Source of the DNA: Crambe crambe
Taxonomy: Eukaryota > Porifera > Demospongiae > Poecilosclerida > Crambeidae
DNA: 64,000 bases
Assembly (NCBI GenBank): GCA_963924555.1
Contig: OZ004587.1
Span: forward strand, 7,022,075 to 7,086,074
Reading direction: 5' to 3'
Shown here in pieces: positions 35,101-46,500 of the stretch. A model generated the notes under the pieces. That model did no database searches, was not told the origin of the DNA, and saw only the letters and a list, made by a program, of their open reading frames with translations. Both the position numbers and the translations under genes were made by a program. The stretch's first letter is position 1; the number at the start of each line of letters is the position of its first letter.

Positions 35101-37278
35101 CTAAAAAATTTGAAGTCTATTATTGTAACAATCACAGACATACAAGAAACCTTCATTATCAATGCAGATTCCCCATGGGTGATTCAGGTAACCTTCTTTG
35201 GCACCACGTTGTCCAAATGAAGTAACATGTTCCCCCTCAATGGTGAATATCGATATGTTGTTGTTACTATAATCAGTTGCATACACATACTGACCAGCCA
35301 CACATACACCACGTGGATCACTCAGCTTATTCACACCATTCCTATCACTTCCAAATGAATGCAGGAATTCACCACCTTTACTGAGGACTTGAATACGACT
35401 GTGACTAGTGGCACCGACATACAGTTTGCCATGTCCATCAGATGATACGCGATTGAAATAACCTCTGTCTTCTCTTATCTTCCTGACTACATTCAGTTCT
35501 GTGGTGTATACTTCTAGTTTAGGGTTATATTGTCCAGATACCATGACTTCACTTTCAACCACAGCCACACCACTACAACATCCATGTTCAGTTTGCTTCT
35601 GCAGGACTTTTTTCATGTTTTTATCAAACTTGTAAACATTTTTGCCACACCATTCATCGAAATAAATGTTATCTTCATTATCGACAGCTACGCTGGAAAG
35701 ACCTTTAAACTTATGATCAGATCGTTTGATGCTTCTTAACTTTTTCCCGTTCCTGTCCAACACCACCACATCTCCAGAATTCTCCGCCACAATCATCTCT
35801 CCCTTTGAGTTAAAGGCTATACCAGATGGATGGTTCAGTCCAGGGATGATCTTGACAGGATTGCCCAGCTTACTTGGATGAATGGAGACAAACACAGGGA
35901 AGGGACTACCAGCTACTTCCTGACCATTCACAGTGACAGTTAGTTCATGATGTCCACGAGTGGTGGGTGTGTATGAAATACGATATTCATTGTCTTCTCT
36001 TCGATCAACATGACACTTAACGATGGTCCCATTCACAAGCAACTTCAAGTGGCAGTCGACAGCACACTCTCGTTTAGTACGTTTTCCATTAGTCAGTTTA
36101 GGGATAAGGGAGAATCCACACTCTTTGCTGACTTCAGCACTTTTCATTCCTTCACCACTTATGGTACATTTTGTAGGATCAACACAAACAGTTATCTTAG
36201 CATTGGTCTTCAACAGCTGCTTGAGGTTGTTGGCACAGTTCACCTCCACCCTTGTGTCCACTTCCTCCACTAGCTCAAGATTTTTCCTTTTCTTGATCTC
36301 TTTCTCTATGGGACTCTTGATCTCAGCATGCATGCACATAATCTCATCGTTAGAAGAATGTTTGATAAACTGTTCAGTATATTCGATCACACTTTGGACA
36401 ACTGCACGAGAAGTGGACACACTCTTTTCTTGGCTAGAGAGACGCTCCAACTTCTCTGTCACTTTCAATGCAGCCTCTTTCAACAGTTCTTTCCGATGGT
36501 TTTCGATTATCTTCCGAAGTTCATCAAAGGAGCCATTGATGTCATTGGCCATAGATTCCCGCTGAGCCTCTATGTCACATTTGGTGGATTTTATCTCCTC
36601 AACGGCACATGACATGTCGATCTTAACTTCCTTGAGGATGTCCAACTGCTTGATCAGTTTCTTCTTCATCTCAGGAGCAGATTTCATTACAAATTCGTAC
36701 CTGTGACCTAAATGGTCCTTGATGGTGCAGTCGCGACAGATGAGACAGTTACAATCAAAGCAGTAAATCCTCATCGCTTCACCATGTTCTTTACACATTT
36801 GAAGGGGTGGTTCTTCCTTGATGATTTCTTTAGTTCCTTCTTTCAATTCATCAATCTTGTGCCCAGCAAACATCTTCATTCTGCGATGAGATTCGATACA
36901 CTTCTCACAGACTAACTGGGCACACTGTCGACAGAAACCTTCAGCCTTGTCCACAGAACACAGTTCACACTTGGCTTCCACCTTGCCGTGAGCTCGCTCC
37001 AGCTTGGAGTGCACTGACTTCATGCGATTGACAAAGAAAGCTGTTGGAAGCTCGTCCACATTGCCTTGGGGGAGAGTAGTATCCTTACGACACTCAGGGC
37101 AAGAGAATGGCTTGTCAAGGCCAGTCTTCAGGGTCAGCCTGTGGATGCACTGCTTGCAGTAGTAATGGAGACAAGGAAGGACCTTGGGCTCGGTGTAGTG
37201 ATGATGACAGATAGCACACGTGATCTCCCTTTCAACATCTTCCAAACTTTCCTCAAATTCGTCCTTTCCTTCAGCCAT
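35101..37278 (-). CDS. TRIM-NHL protein, array copy 2
   Basis: Intronless coding exon of 725 residues from the ATG at 37278. RING C3HC4 at C21, C24, C36, H38, C41, C44, C60, C63. B-box 1 ligands C104, C107, C116, C119, C124, C127, H131, H140. B-box 2 ligands C162, H165, C173, C176, C181, C184, H189, H192. Coiled coil about 200-345, filamin-type domain about 370-475, NHL repeats 480-725. All metal ligands are present, so an active E3 ligase is expected. A donor (GAG then GTAAGT) at 37497/37496 and an acceptor near 37310 point to a 5' UTR exon. Its near-identical partner lies at 55106-57283. Confidence 0.95.
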   Translation of the reverse strand: MAEGKDEFEESLEDVEREITCAICHHHYTEPKVLPCLHYYCKQCIHRLTLKTGLDKPFSCPECRKDTTLPQGNVDELPTAFFVNRMKSVHSKLERAHGKVEAKCELCSVDKAEGFCRQCAQLVCEKCIESHRRMKMFAGHKIDELKEGTKEIIKEEPPLQMCKEHGEAMRIYCFDCNCLICRDCTIKDHLGHRYEFVMKSAPEMKKKLIKQLDILKEVKIDMSCAVEEIKSTKCDIEAQRESMANDINGSFDELRKIIENHRKELLKEAALKVTEKLERLSSQEKSVSTSRAVVQSVIEYTEQFIKHSSNDEIMCMHAEIKSPIEKEIKKRKNLELVEEVDTRVEVNCANNLKQLLKTNAKITVCVDPTKCTISGEGMKSAEVSKECGFSLIPKLTNGKRTKRECAVDCHLKLLVNGTIVKCHVDRREDNEYRISYTPTTRGHHELTVTVNGQEVAGSPFPVFVSIHPSKLGNPVKIIPGLNHPSGIAFNSKGEMIVAENSGDVVVLDRNGKKLRSIKRSDHKFKGLSSVAVDNEDNIYFDEWCGKNVYKFDKNMKKVLQKQTEHGCCSGVAVVESEVMVSGQYNPKLEVYTTELNVVRKIREDRGYFNRVSSDGHGKLYVGATSHSRIQVLSKGGEFLHSFGSDRNGVNKLSDPRGVCVAGQYVYATDYSNNNISIFTIEGEHVTSFGQRGAKEGYLNHPWGICIDNEGFLYVCDCYNNRLQIF

Positions 37279-37497
37279 CAGATTAGATAACGATGAAAAC
37301 AGCTGATTTAAACTATGGATAAGAAAAAAATGGGGAGAGGGTAAATTGATGATACTTTGAGCAAGAAATCTCTTCCTTTATACATCTGAGAGAAGCTATT
37401 AACTAGCTATCACTACTCCGCTTAGACAAATAAACATAAGCAAGACCCTCCTCCAGCTATCCCTCCAAGGATCCTATATACAAGTCCGCCACTTACC

Positions 37498-37612
37498 TCT
37501 ATTAAATTGACACGGAGATTAACAGTCGGTTCGACCACAACACCCTAAAAGATGCACCCCTTGTAAGGAGTATGCTAGTACGCATGCGCATATGTTCAAT
37601 GATGGGCGGGGC
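37498..37612 (-). promoter_or_regulatory. Candidate promoter of TRIM copy 2
   Basis: An NRF1-like palindrome ACGCATGCGCAT (37580-37591) and a GC box GGGCGGGGC (37604-37612) lie about 80-115 bases upstream of a splice donor at 37496. The same arrangement recurs in front of the copies at 55106 and 58550. Confidence 0.5.
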
Positions 37613-37755
37613 TTGTTTTATTTTCTTTCGTTTTCGTTTGCTTCTTGTTTTTGTTGTTGTGCTTTTTGTGCAGAGCAGAAAATGGTTTGCTAATGACAGG
37701 TATAAAAATAATGAAGAAAAAAATAACTTTCATTTATCAAGAAAATTATCTCAAG

Positions 37756-37893
37756 TCATGATTTAATACGTCCCAAGGAACTGCCCTTTTTAGCAGGAGA
37801 ACTGTCACACTGTCCCCCCTTAGACCTCCCAATGAGACTGTGACTATGAGCCTTAGGACGTGAGGTCATTACAGGGGAGCGAGATCTCGACAT
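37756..37893 (-). CDS. Small basic RS/S-rich ORF, conserved in three array units
   Basis: A 45-residue frame beginning MSRSRSPVMTSRPKAHSHSL and ending LGRIKS, on the same strand as the TRIM genes and upstream of their promoter. Copies of identical length occur at 57880-57743 and 61336-61199. The block is duplicated as a whole, so conservation alone does not prove coding. A related SSPVMTSRPKAHSHSLID stretch lies at about 39110-39165. It may be a terminal exon of an unrecognised gene or chance. Confidence 0.25.
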   Translation of the reverse strand: MSRSRSPVMTSRPKAHSHSLIGRSKGGQCDSSPAKKGSSLGRIKS

Positions 37894-40555
37894 AAGTACC
37901 AACAATATCATCTTCGCGAGTGGAGTCGTTTGATTGGTGGGTAGGGCTCCTCAAAGAAAGAACTCTGAGTCCTCTCCCAGACTGCCCCCTTGGCCTGCAT
38001 GCTCCCCCTCCTACAGCGCCAGTCCCCCACCTCTCCCTAATCACCACACCCCTTCTACTTTGGAGGAACTAACTGTGAGTAAAAAATGTTGGGAAAAATA
38101 TTTTATACAAGTATGCTCCCACGTAAAAAAGGTAAACTTCTTTATAAAGGTTGGACTATCTCCACACCAAATCTCAGTCCCAAGATCACAAGATCACAGT
38201 AATCATTCATAATAAGAATCACAGTATTAATATTTAAAAAGATACTGGTTATTGCTCTATCTTCTTCCCACCAAGAGATCACTCTGACTACTGCACTCCC
38301 ATTGACAGGTGTGTCCTGTGCAGGTCCACCTTCAGATGCATGACAGAGGCAAGGACTCCAACACAGAAATAGGGACGATGGGACCTGATCCCATTGGTCC
38401 TAAGTTGATGATTGGACCTGGTCCAATTGGTCCCAAGTGGACAAAGGGACCTGGTCCAATTGGTCCCAAGTTGACGATGGGACCTGGTCTCATTGGTCCC
38501 AAGTTGACGAAGGGACCTGGTCCCATTGGTCCCAAGTTGACGTGGATACTCTTATCTATTGAAGTGGATACTCTTATCTATTGCAATATAAAGCGGATGA
38601 TCACTTTATTATTGTTTTAATTTACTGGTATCACCTTAATGATGATTCTTATTATGGAAGAATACAGTGGAATCTCTGAATAATGGATATGCTTAAAACC
38701 TTTCATCCTCTGTAGAGAGGTTTCATTTGTATAAATTGTTAGTAGCTATCAAATACTGTAACTTTAGCTATACTGTGTAGATAACTCAATCTGTTTGTAC
38801 TCACTGGAGCACTCCCATTGGCAGGTGTGTCCTGTGCAGGTGCACCTTCACTCATAATGAGGCTGGCAAAGACTACACGGGAACAATGGGTGTGGTCTCT
38901 TTCTTCCTTACTGTTGATAGGCTTGGACTTTTTTTAATTATAGTTATCATAACAATAAGTTCAAGACTGAATTACCAAATGGATTGGATCTATGGACATG
39001 TAGCTATTTAGCTAGCTGATTAATCCTTGATTTATAGCTAGCTACTCTGTTTTTATCATGTGGATAATATAACTGAAAGATTCAATCACCTTCATTGCAT
39101 GACAATCGATGAGACTGTGACTATGAGCCTTAGGACGTGAGGTCATCACAGGGGAGGAGTGCAGTCGAGAGGATTTCGTGCCAGCAATATCGTCATCGTG
39201 AGTGGAATTGGGCAGGGCTTGATTTGGCACTATTAGAAGGGGTATGGTGATTAGGAAGAGGTGGGGGGCTAGCACTGTAGGAGGGGGGGCAGCCTGGGAG
39301 GGGACTTGGAGTTCTTCCTTTGAGGAGATTTTTTAGAAAGGTTGAGGACATAGTATAAATGTCCACTTGGAGTGATCTCTTGGTGGGAGACAGAAGCAGC
39401 TGGAAGATAGAGCAATAACCAGTATCTTTTTAATGAGTATTTAATACTGCGATTCTTATTATGAAGGAATTGTATCAATGGTAGGAAATTATCTTCATGA
39501 TTAGCTACTGTGACCTTGGGACTGAGATTTGGTGTGGAGATAGCTAGTCCAACCTTCATAGAATATATTTGACTTTTTACCTTGGAGGATACCTTGGAGG
39601 ATGGAGGATACTTATTCAAACATGCTGCTTCCCTCACATAAACATTGGTCTAAAGCTGAGTTATATAGGGTTTGTATAAAAAAACTGTTTTTCCCCACAT
39701 CTTTTACTCACAGTTAGTTCCTCTGGCTACTGCACTCCCATTGACAGGTGTGTCAGGGGCAAGGATTCCAGCACAGAAATAGTGGGTGCAGTCTCCAAAA
39801 ATTAATATCTTCTCTTCTATACTGCTGACTTTAGGCATGGACTTTTTATGATCTGCAAATCAAAATTTGCATACATCAATATGCACATTATCATCAAGGA
39901 TGGACCACACCATTAAATAAATGTCCATGTCACACCCTATAGGGGACTCGGAGCTTGGGCTTCCCAAAATGGCTTCTTTTTACATTTACCTTATTGGTCA
40001 AATTACTAATCAACCCATTTTTTGCTATCTGAATATTGATTACCTAAAAGTGCCTTTAAGTTCAGGCTATGATTTTGGTATCAAAAGATAGCCCATTGAA
40101 AGCCGATTTATTTTAAAGCAGGTGTCCGAAAAAAAATCAATAATCAGATAAACGAATTTTCTAGGTCAAAGTTGGAAGAAAGGAAGTTCTATCTTTCCCC
40201 TATCTGTGTCTCAATTTATAAGCTTCAAATACCATAACTGTGTTAAACCAGTAGTTGATATTGATCACTTACTCCAATAATTATTGTTAATTTATGTGCC
40301 TGTGACGGATTTCATAAAAAGATCACATCATATCCTGTCCTTCATTATTATTTTGATTTTAATTTGATATCTTCACATGGCTCTAAGGACAATGGAGAGT
40401 AATTACGTAATACACAGGACATGCCCCTCACAATCAATGAAGAGTAAGTACGCATGCGTAGAATGAGATTCATAAGGCGCCAAATTTGAAAAACAAACAA
40501 ACCAAAAAAAAAAGCATCAATTATCATAACTCTGCTTTATAGCTAGATATGGGAA
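37894..40555. other. Intergenic unit between TRIM copies 2 and 3
   Basis: Repeated at 61337-64000. It holds an inverted duplication (about 37975-38330 against 39225-39560), a 33-bp minisatellite (38379-38541) and three diverged copies of a CACTCCCATTGACAGGTGTG block (near 38297, 38811 and 39737). Short Pro-rich open stretches occur on both strands, some ending at a GTGAGT donor-like site (near 38071). From about 39890 it is the 3' flank of copy 3. No complete gene is recognised. Confidence 0.5.
38379..38541 (+). repeat. 33-bp minisatellite, five units
   Basis: Units of the type GGGACCTGGTCCAATTGGTC plus CCAAGTTGACGAA, period 33. Because 33 is divisible by 3 and each unit lacks stops, both strands stay open (GPGPIGPKLTK on +, LGPIGPGPFVN on -). 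An equal-length copy lies at 61813-61975. Confidence 0.95.
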
Positions 40556-43500
40556 TTAAAAGATTACAAGTCTATTATTATTACAATCACAGACATACAA
40601 GAAACCTTCATTATCAATGCAGATTCCCCATGGGTTCTTCAGGTAACCTTCTTTGGCACCACGTTGTCCAAATGAAGTAACATATTCCCCCTCAGTGGTG
40701 AATATCGATATGTTGTTGTTACTATAATCAGTTACATACACATACTGACCAGCCACACATACACCACGTGGATTACTCAGCTTATTCACACCATTCTCAT
40801 CACTTTCGAATGAATGCAGGAATTCACCACCTTTACTGAGGACTTGAATACAACTGTGACTAGTGGCACCAACATACAGTTTGCCATGTCCATCAGATGA
40901 TACGCGATTGAAATAACCTCTCTCTTCTCTTATCTTCCTGACTAGATTCAGTTCTGTGGTGTATACTTCTAGTTTAGGGTTATATTGTCCGGATACCATA
41001 ACTTCACTTCCAACCACAGCCACACCACTACAACATCCATGTTCAGTTTGCTTCTGCATGACTTTTTTCATGTTTTTATCAAACTTGTAAACATTTTTGC
41101 CACACCATTCATCGAAATAGATGTTATCTTCATTATCGACAGCTACACTGGAGGGATTTTTAAACTTATGATCAGATCGTTTGATGCTTCTTAACTTTTT
41201 CCCGTCCTTGTCCAACACCACAACATCTCCAAGTAACTCTGCCACGATCATCTCTGCCTTTGAGTTAAAGGCTATACCGGATGGATGGTTCAGTCCAGAA
41301 ATGATCTTGACAGGCTTGCCCAGCTTACTTGGATGAATGGAGATAAACACAGGGAAGGGACTACCAGCTACTTCCTGACCATTCACAGTGACAGTTAGTT
41401 CATGATGTCCACGAGTGGTGGGTGTGTATGAAATACAATATTCATTGTCTTCTCTTCGATCAACATGACACTTAACGATGGTCCCATTCACAAGCAATTT
41501 CAAGTGGCAATCGACAGCACACTCTCGTTTAGTACGTTTTCCATTAGTCAGTTTAGGGATAAGGGAGAATCCACACTCTTTGCTGACTTCAGCATTTTTC
41601 ATTTCTTGACTACTTATGGTACATTTTGTAGGATCAAAATTATATACAGTTATCATAGCATTGGTCTTCAACAGCTGCTTCAGGTCGTTGGCACAATTCA
41701 CCTCCACCCCTATGTCCGCTACTGGCTCGAGATTTTTCCTTTCCTTGCAATGTTCTTTGATCTCTTTCTCTATGTGACTCTTGATCTCAGCATACTTACA
41801 CATAATCTCATCGTTAGAAGAATATTTGACAAACTGTTCAATATATTCGATCACACTTTGGATAACTGCACAAGAAGTGGACACACTCTTTTCTTGGCCA
41901 GAGAGACGCTCCAACTTCTCCTTCACTTTCAATGCAGCCTCTTTTAACAGTTCTTTCCGATGGTTTTCGATTATCTTCTGAAGTTCATCAAAGGAGCCAT
42001 TGATGTCATTGGCCATAGATTCCCCCTGAGCCTCTATCTCACATTTGGTGGATTTTATCTCCTCAACGGTACATGATATATCGATCTTAACTTCCTTGAG
42101 GGTGTCCAACTGCTTGATCAGTTTCTTCTTCATCTCGGGAGTGGATTTCTTGACAAATTTATGGTTGTGACCAGAATGATCCTCGATGGTGCAGTCGCGA
42201 CAAATGAGACAGTTACAATCGAAGCAGTAAATCTTCATCGCTTCATCATGTTCTTTGCAGACTTGAAGGGGTGATTCTTCCATGATGATCTCTTTGACTC
42301 CTTCTTTCAACTCATCAAGAGAAACAATCTTGTGCCCAGCAAAAACCTTTATTCTGTGATGTTGCTTCACACACTCGTCACAGATGAACTGGGTACACTG
42401 TCGACAGAAAGCTTTGGCTCTATCCCCGGAACACAGTTCACACTTGGCTTCCACCTTGCCGTGAGCTCGCTCCAGCTTGGAGTGCACTGATTTCATGCGA
42501 TTGACAAAGAAAGCTGTTGGAAGCTCGTCCACATTGCCTTGGGGGAGAGTAGTATCTTTACGACACTCGGGGCAAGAGAATGGCTTGTTAAGGCCAGTCT
42601 TCAGGGTCAGCCTGTGGATGCACTGCTTGCAGTAGTAATGGAGACAAGGAAGGACCTTGGGCTCGGTGTAGTTATCGTGACAGATAGCACACGTGATCTC
42701 CTTCTCAATATCTTCCAAACTTTCCTCAAATTCGTCCTTTCGTTCAGCAAAATCTGCATGATATTATGAAATTTTGTTCTAAATATGCGTATATATGCAC
42801 AAGGGGGTAATAAGTAATGGAATCCACCTCAGTATAACATGATCGTTGACAACGCCACTAACTTATCCTTATATTTACCCAATTCTTCTTTGATATAATC
42901 CTTCTGACTAAATCTAAAAGGACAGGCACTGGGTTGAGTGGGAATAGAGGCTACTGCATCCCCTAGGGATTCGAACAAAGGTTGCACTATTGAAGGGGAG
43001 GGGTCACTAGTTATAGGTGATGGTGGTGTGGGTGCAACTATTTCCTCAGAAAGATTAGAAGGGGAGGGGCCACTAGGTAAACAGGATGAGGAGGGCATTA
43101 CCATCGTAGTTGCAGCAGAAACTTAATGACATTATTTTAACATGAAAAATTTCATGATTTGCGCATGCATCATGGCAAATCATACAAACACTCACAATAC
43201 TAATTTTATGTATCAAAGAACACTCTGACTGTTGCTTTGGTAAATGAAGTGCTAATCCTCAGCTCACATCTGCTTGTATTACTGATATTAGTTGCTCCAC
43301 TGGCTAAAAGTGTAATTGTCAGCATAATCGTGTGTGTGATGTTGATATTTATATACTGAGCAGGAGATCATTGATCAGTTGGAGGTATTAAACAATAAAC
43401 AAACTACATTTCATTCTTAATCATCTATGTTGCATTCCATAACTAGCACATTACATAATATAAATATGAGTAGGCAAACATGGTAGTAAACACTGGAAAG

Positions 43501-46500
43501 TATGTATCGTCTACTTTGAGGCTGAAGTTGGAGCGTTCTAATTGCTACTGGCTGCAGAGTTGATGTAACAGAGCCTATAGCTATAAATCTGCCTTCTTTC
43601 TGGAATAGAGCCTTCACCCTTGCACATGCACTGAGGGTAAATTAGTTAGACATCTTGACCAATGGGAGGGTCATGGGCTCTATCATTTATAGTAAAGCTC
43701 GGCTATGTTCTAATTAGATACCTTGATCAACAGGATCGACAGTATTTAAAATCCTTGGTCTCTTAGTCCAACCCCCTTCTTCCTGTGCTCCTGCCAAAGA
43801 AATAACAAAATCGTAATTCTTTTGAGTGGAATTTGAATGAGCAAATAGGCCTGAGTGCAAGTTTGGGAGCCACTGCTAACCTTTAAAACAGCAGCAACAA
43901 CAACATCAGATGATTGTTGAATATTTTACTTGCTTGCTTGTCAAATTAATGTTGCACATAGCCCTAGTACCATAGGCTCTTTATTTTACTTTTAGGGGTG
44001 GCCAGGTTTTAGCTATGATCAAAGACACTCACTCATATTGCCATCATCTGAAATGGGAGGTTCAGGTTTAGGTGAAGAAGTATCCTTGTGAGATTGTGTA
44101 CTTTCAAAATCGAGAAGGTAAGTCCCACATTTGAGTAGCTGCACTCCAATGTTTAACAGTTTTCTTTCTTGCTCGCGATTTAATGGAAAAACTTCATGTC
44201 CAAGAGGATATTTAAACTTGAACTCGTAACAACCATCTTCTTCAGCATAAAAATTTAAGGTTAAACCCACTATACTTTTCAAGTCGTGCTCAAAGGTTTC
44301 CACTGAAGTAATCGGACAATCAACTCTAACAAATAAGGAAGAGTAATCTCCTATAACTGCACCAAAGTATGGTGGTGCTGGTGATAATTGTGATTGTGAG
44401 GTTGCACTTGGTAAGTTATAATCAGTTGCTGATAGGTCAAATGCAAGATGAAACTCATAAGTTTTACAGTAAAGTGATTGTACTCCAATGTCAAGCAGTT
44501 GTCTTTCTTGTTTATAACTCAGTGGAAACACTTCTGGTCCACATTCACGAGGATATTTGAATTCATACAGACCATTCTTTTCCTCATGAAAGTTAAGAAT
44601 AGTTAAACCTGATACATTTGATAAGTTCTTCAAGAGACTTTCCATTGAATTCGAAGCTATAGGACGATTAACTCTCACAAATAAAGAGAAAGCATCCATA
44701 GTGTTAGGATAGTATGATGATGCTGGTGACAATGGTGATTGCAGTGGTGGCGATGGATCAACAGTTGATGGCAGTGGTGGTGCAGGTAGTTTTTGTAAAT
44801 GTGCTAATGATGATATTTTCCCCATTGATGGTGAAATGATATCTATGGAATTGTGACATGATTAATTCTATGACATGGTAAATTTCATTAGAAGAAGAAA
44901 AAATGCTATTGGAATGAATATATACATCTGGAAATTTTACATACCTTTTAATTTAGAGTAGAATATTTTTAAAACCCCCACTCCTTTTAGTTGACCTATT
45001 TGTTTCTCATTCAGAGGAAATATTTCATCTAACTCATGAAAAGTGAAGAAAATGAGAGTGATAGATCCAGGTTCCCATCTTCGTAGATATACAGATACCC
45101 CAAGCATTTCTGATAACTGAGGTTCTAGCTCAAAAACTTCTTCTGCTGGAACATTAAAAATTTTATCAGTTACAATGCCGATCTCTGTTTTAACTTGCAT
45201 AGAGGGACTGCTTGTGTTAATAGGTACTTCACAAAGTCTGCGTTTACAATAACATTTTAATCTTGACTCATATTTGGTCAATCTCTCTTTGTCATCACTT
45301 ATGCCAAAGTCTTTAATAACACTCTTCAAAATTCTATAACTGAAGAAAGAACAACGCTTAAATGCTTTTGAAAGTAACTCATCAACCATACAATCAGATT
45401 CATTTATTCCGGGTATTTTGAGAATGCAGAGCGATGTTCTCAGAGCTGCAATTTTTTTACATTTTCTTGATAACGACGTGATAGTTTGAACTACCAGACT
45501 AAGAAATTCATCTTCAATGTTTTTGCTCTCCAATACCAATCTTCCCATGAGCCTTTTCTTTTCTATATCTTCCAAATTCCCAACTTCTAAATAAGGAAAC
45601 TTCTCTTCCATTTCACTGCCACCTAACAAAAACAAAAATAAATAAATAAAATTTTTTTTAAAAAACAACAATAAACAAATAAACAAACAAACAAACAAAA
45701 AAACAAACGAATAAACGAAAAAGGTAATATCAGTGTACAAGTAAACCTACCTTCATCATTTGAAGAAACAGCACTATTTTGAGGGGGATCACATCTTTCT
45801 GGCTCAGAGTTTACATTCTCACAACTAATCATTGCAGTGCTAGTGTTGGAGGTAACTATTATAGGAGAAATATTAATACAGATAATACCTTAGCTCTTTG
45901 GGGAGAGGGGAAGCAATTAGGTTATTCTTATCTTCATGTCAATTAAGGGGGCTCCAACAAGGACTATGCACGCGCAGTTAATAATACATGCACACAACTA
46001 CTTGGGCTGGGGGGGGGGGGGGGGGGGGAGGGGGGGGGGGGGAGAGACTGGTGCTCGAGTGTATCTGCGAGCAATGAACTGAGCGTACAAGATCAGATTA
46101 GCTAGCTAGTTCCATTTCCAGCTATTTTGTGATCGTGATGGCTCTTCACTTCGAAAGTTCTTGAAGAAGGAGGAAAGGGAATGTTTCGATGGAAGCTCAG
46201 TTAAAAGATAGATCGTGAAGTGAAGAGGACCCAGTACACTATCAGCCAAAAAAAAGGGCCCTTGCTGTAGGGTAAAAATGCACAATCTAGTCCCTCAGGA
46301 TAGCGCCCCCTTACACCAGTAAAGGCCTTAACAAATGTTGATGACATAAGAGATATTAATATTATTTTTAATTTAACCCATAATTATAACCTAACTACCG
46401 TATATGAGTTAAAATTTTGGCAGGAGTTTTATTTGGTATTTGTACCAAGGAAGGCTTTTGGCGGACATGGCAGCGCGTTATCGCGTACTTATGCATGCTG

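Larger units (their letters stand above)
32670..37893. repeat. Segmental duplication, copy A (pairs with 52793-57878)
   Basis: Starting at GAGCTAAGTGGTGTTGTGG and ending at GAGATCTCGACAT, the two blocks are collinear for over 5 kb, including the NHL relics, an intact TRIM-NHL gene and its 5' flank. Non-coding parts differ by scattered substitutions and small indels. The encoded proteins differ at 7 of 725 positions. Confidence 0.9.

Noticed and set aside
36010-36612. Long + strand frames of 87-180 codons antisense to TRIM genes (also at 41465, 56015 and 59459)
   Set aside because: They mirror the conserved coding strand of the TRIM copies and vary with it; no independent signal.
38309-38620. 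Collagen-like protein from GPGPIGP repeats
   Set aside because: The period is 11 residues and not Gly-X-Y, the frame is open on both strands, and the second copy has a + strand stop.
42718-42753. Treating TRIM copy 3 as a stand-alone 720-residue gene
   Set aside because: The frame there begins at TTG; the paralogs' ATG is TTT in this copy, and an in-frame stop lies just upstream of the acceptor, so a spliced upstream exon explains it better.
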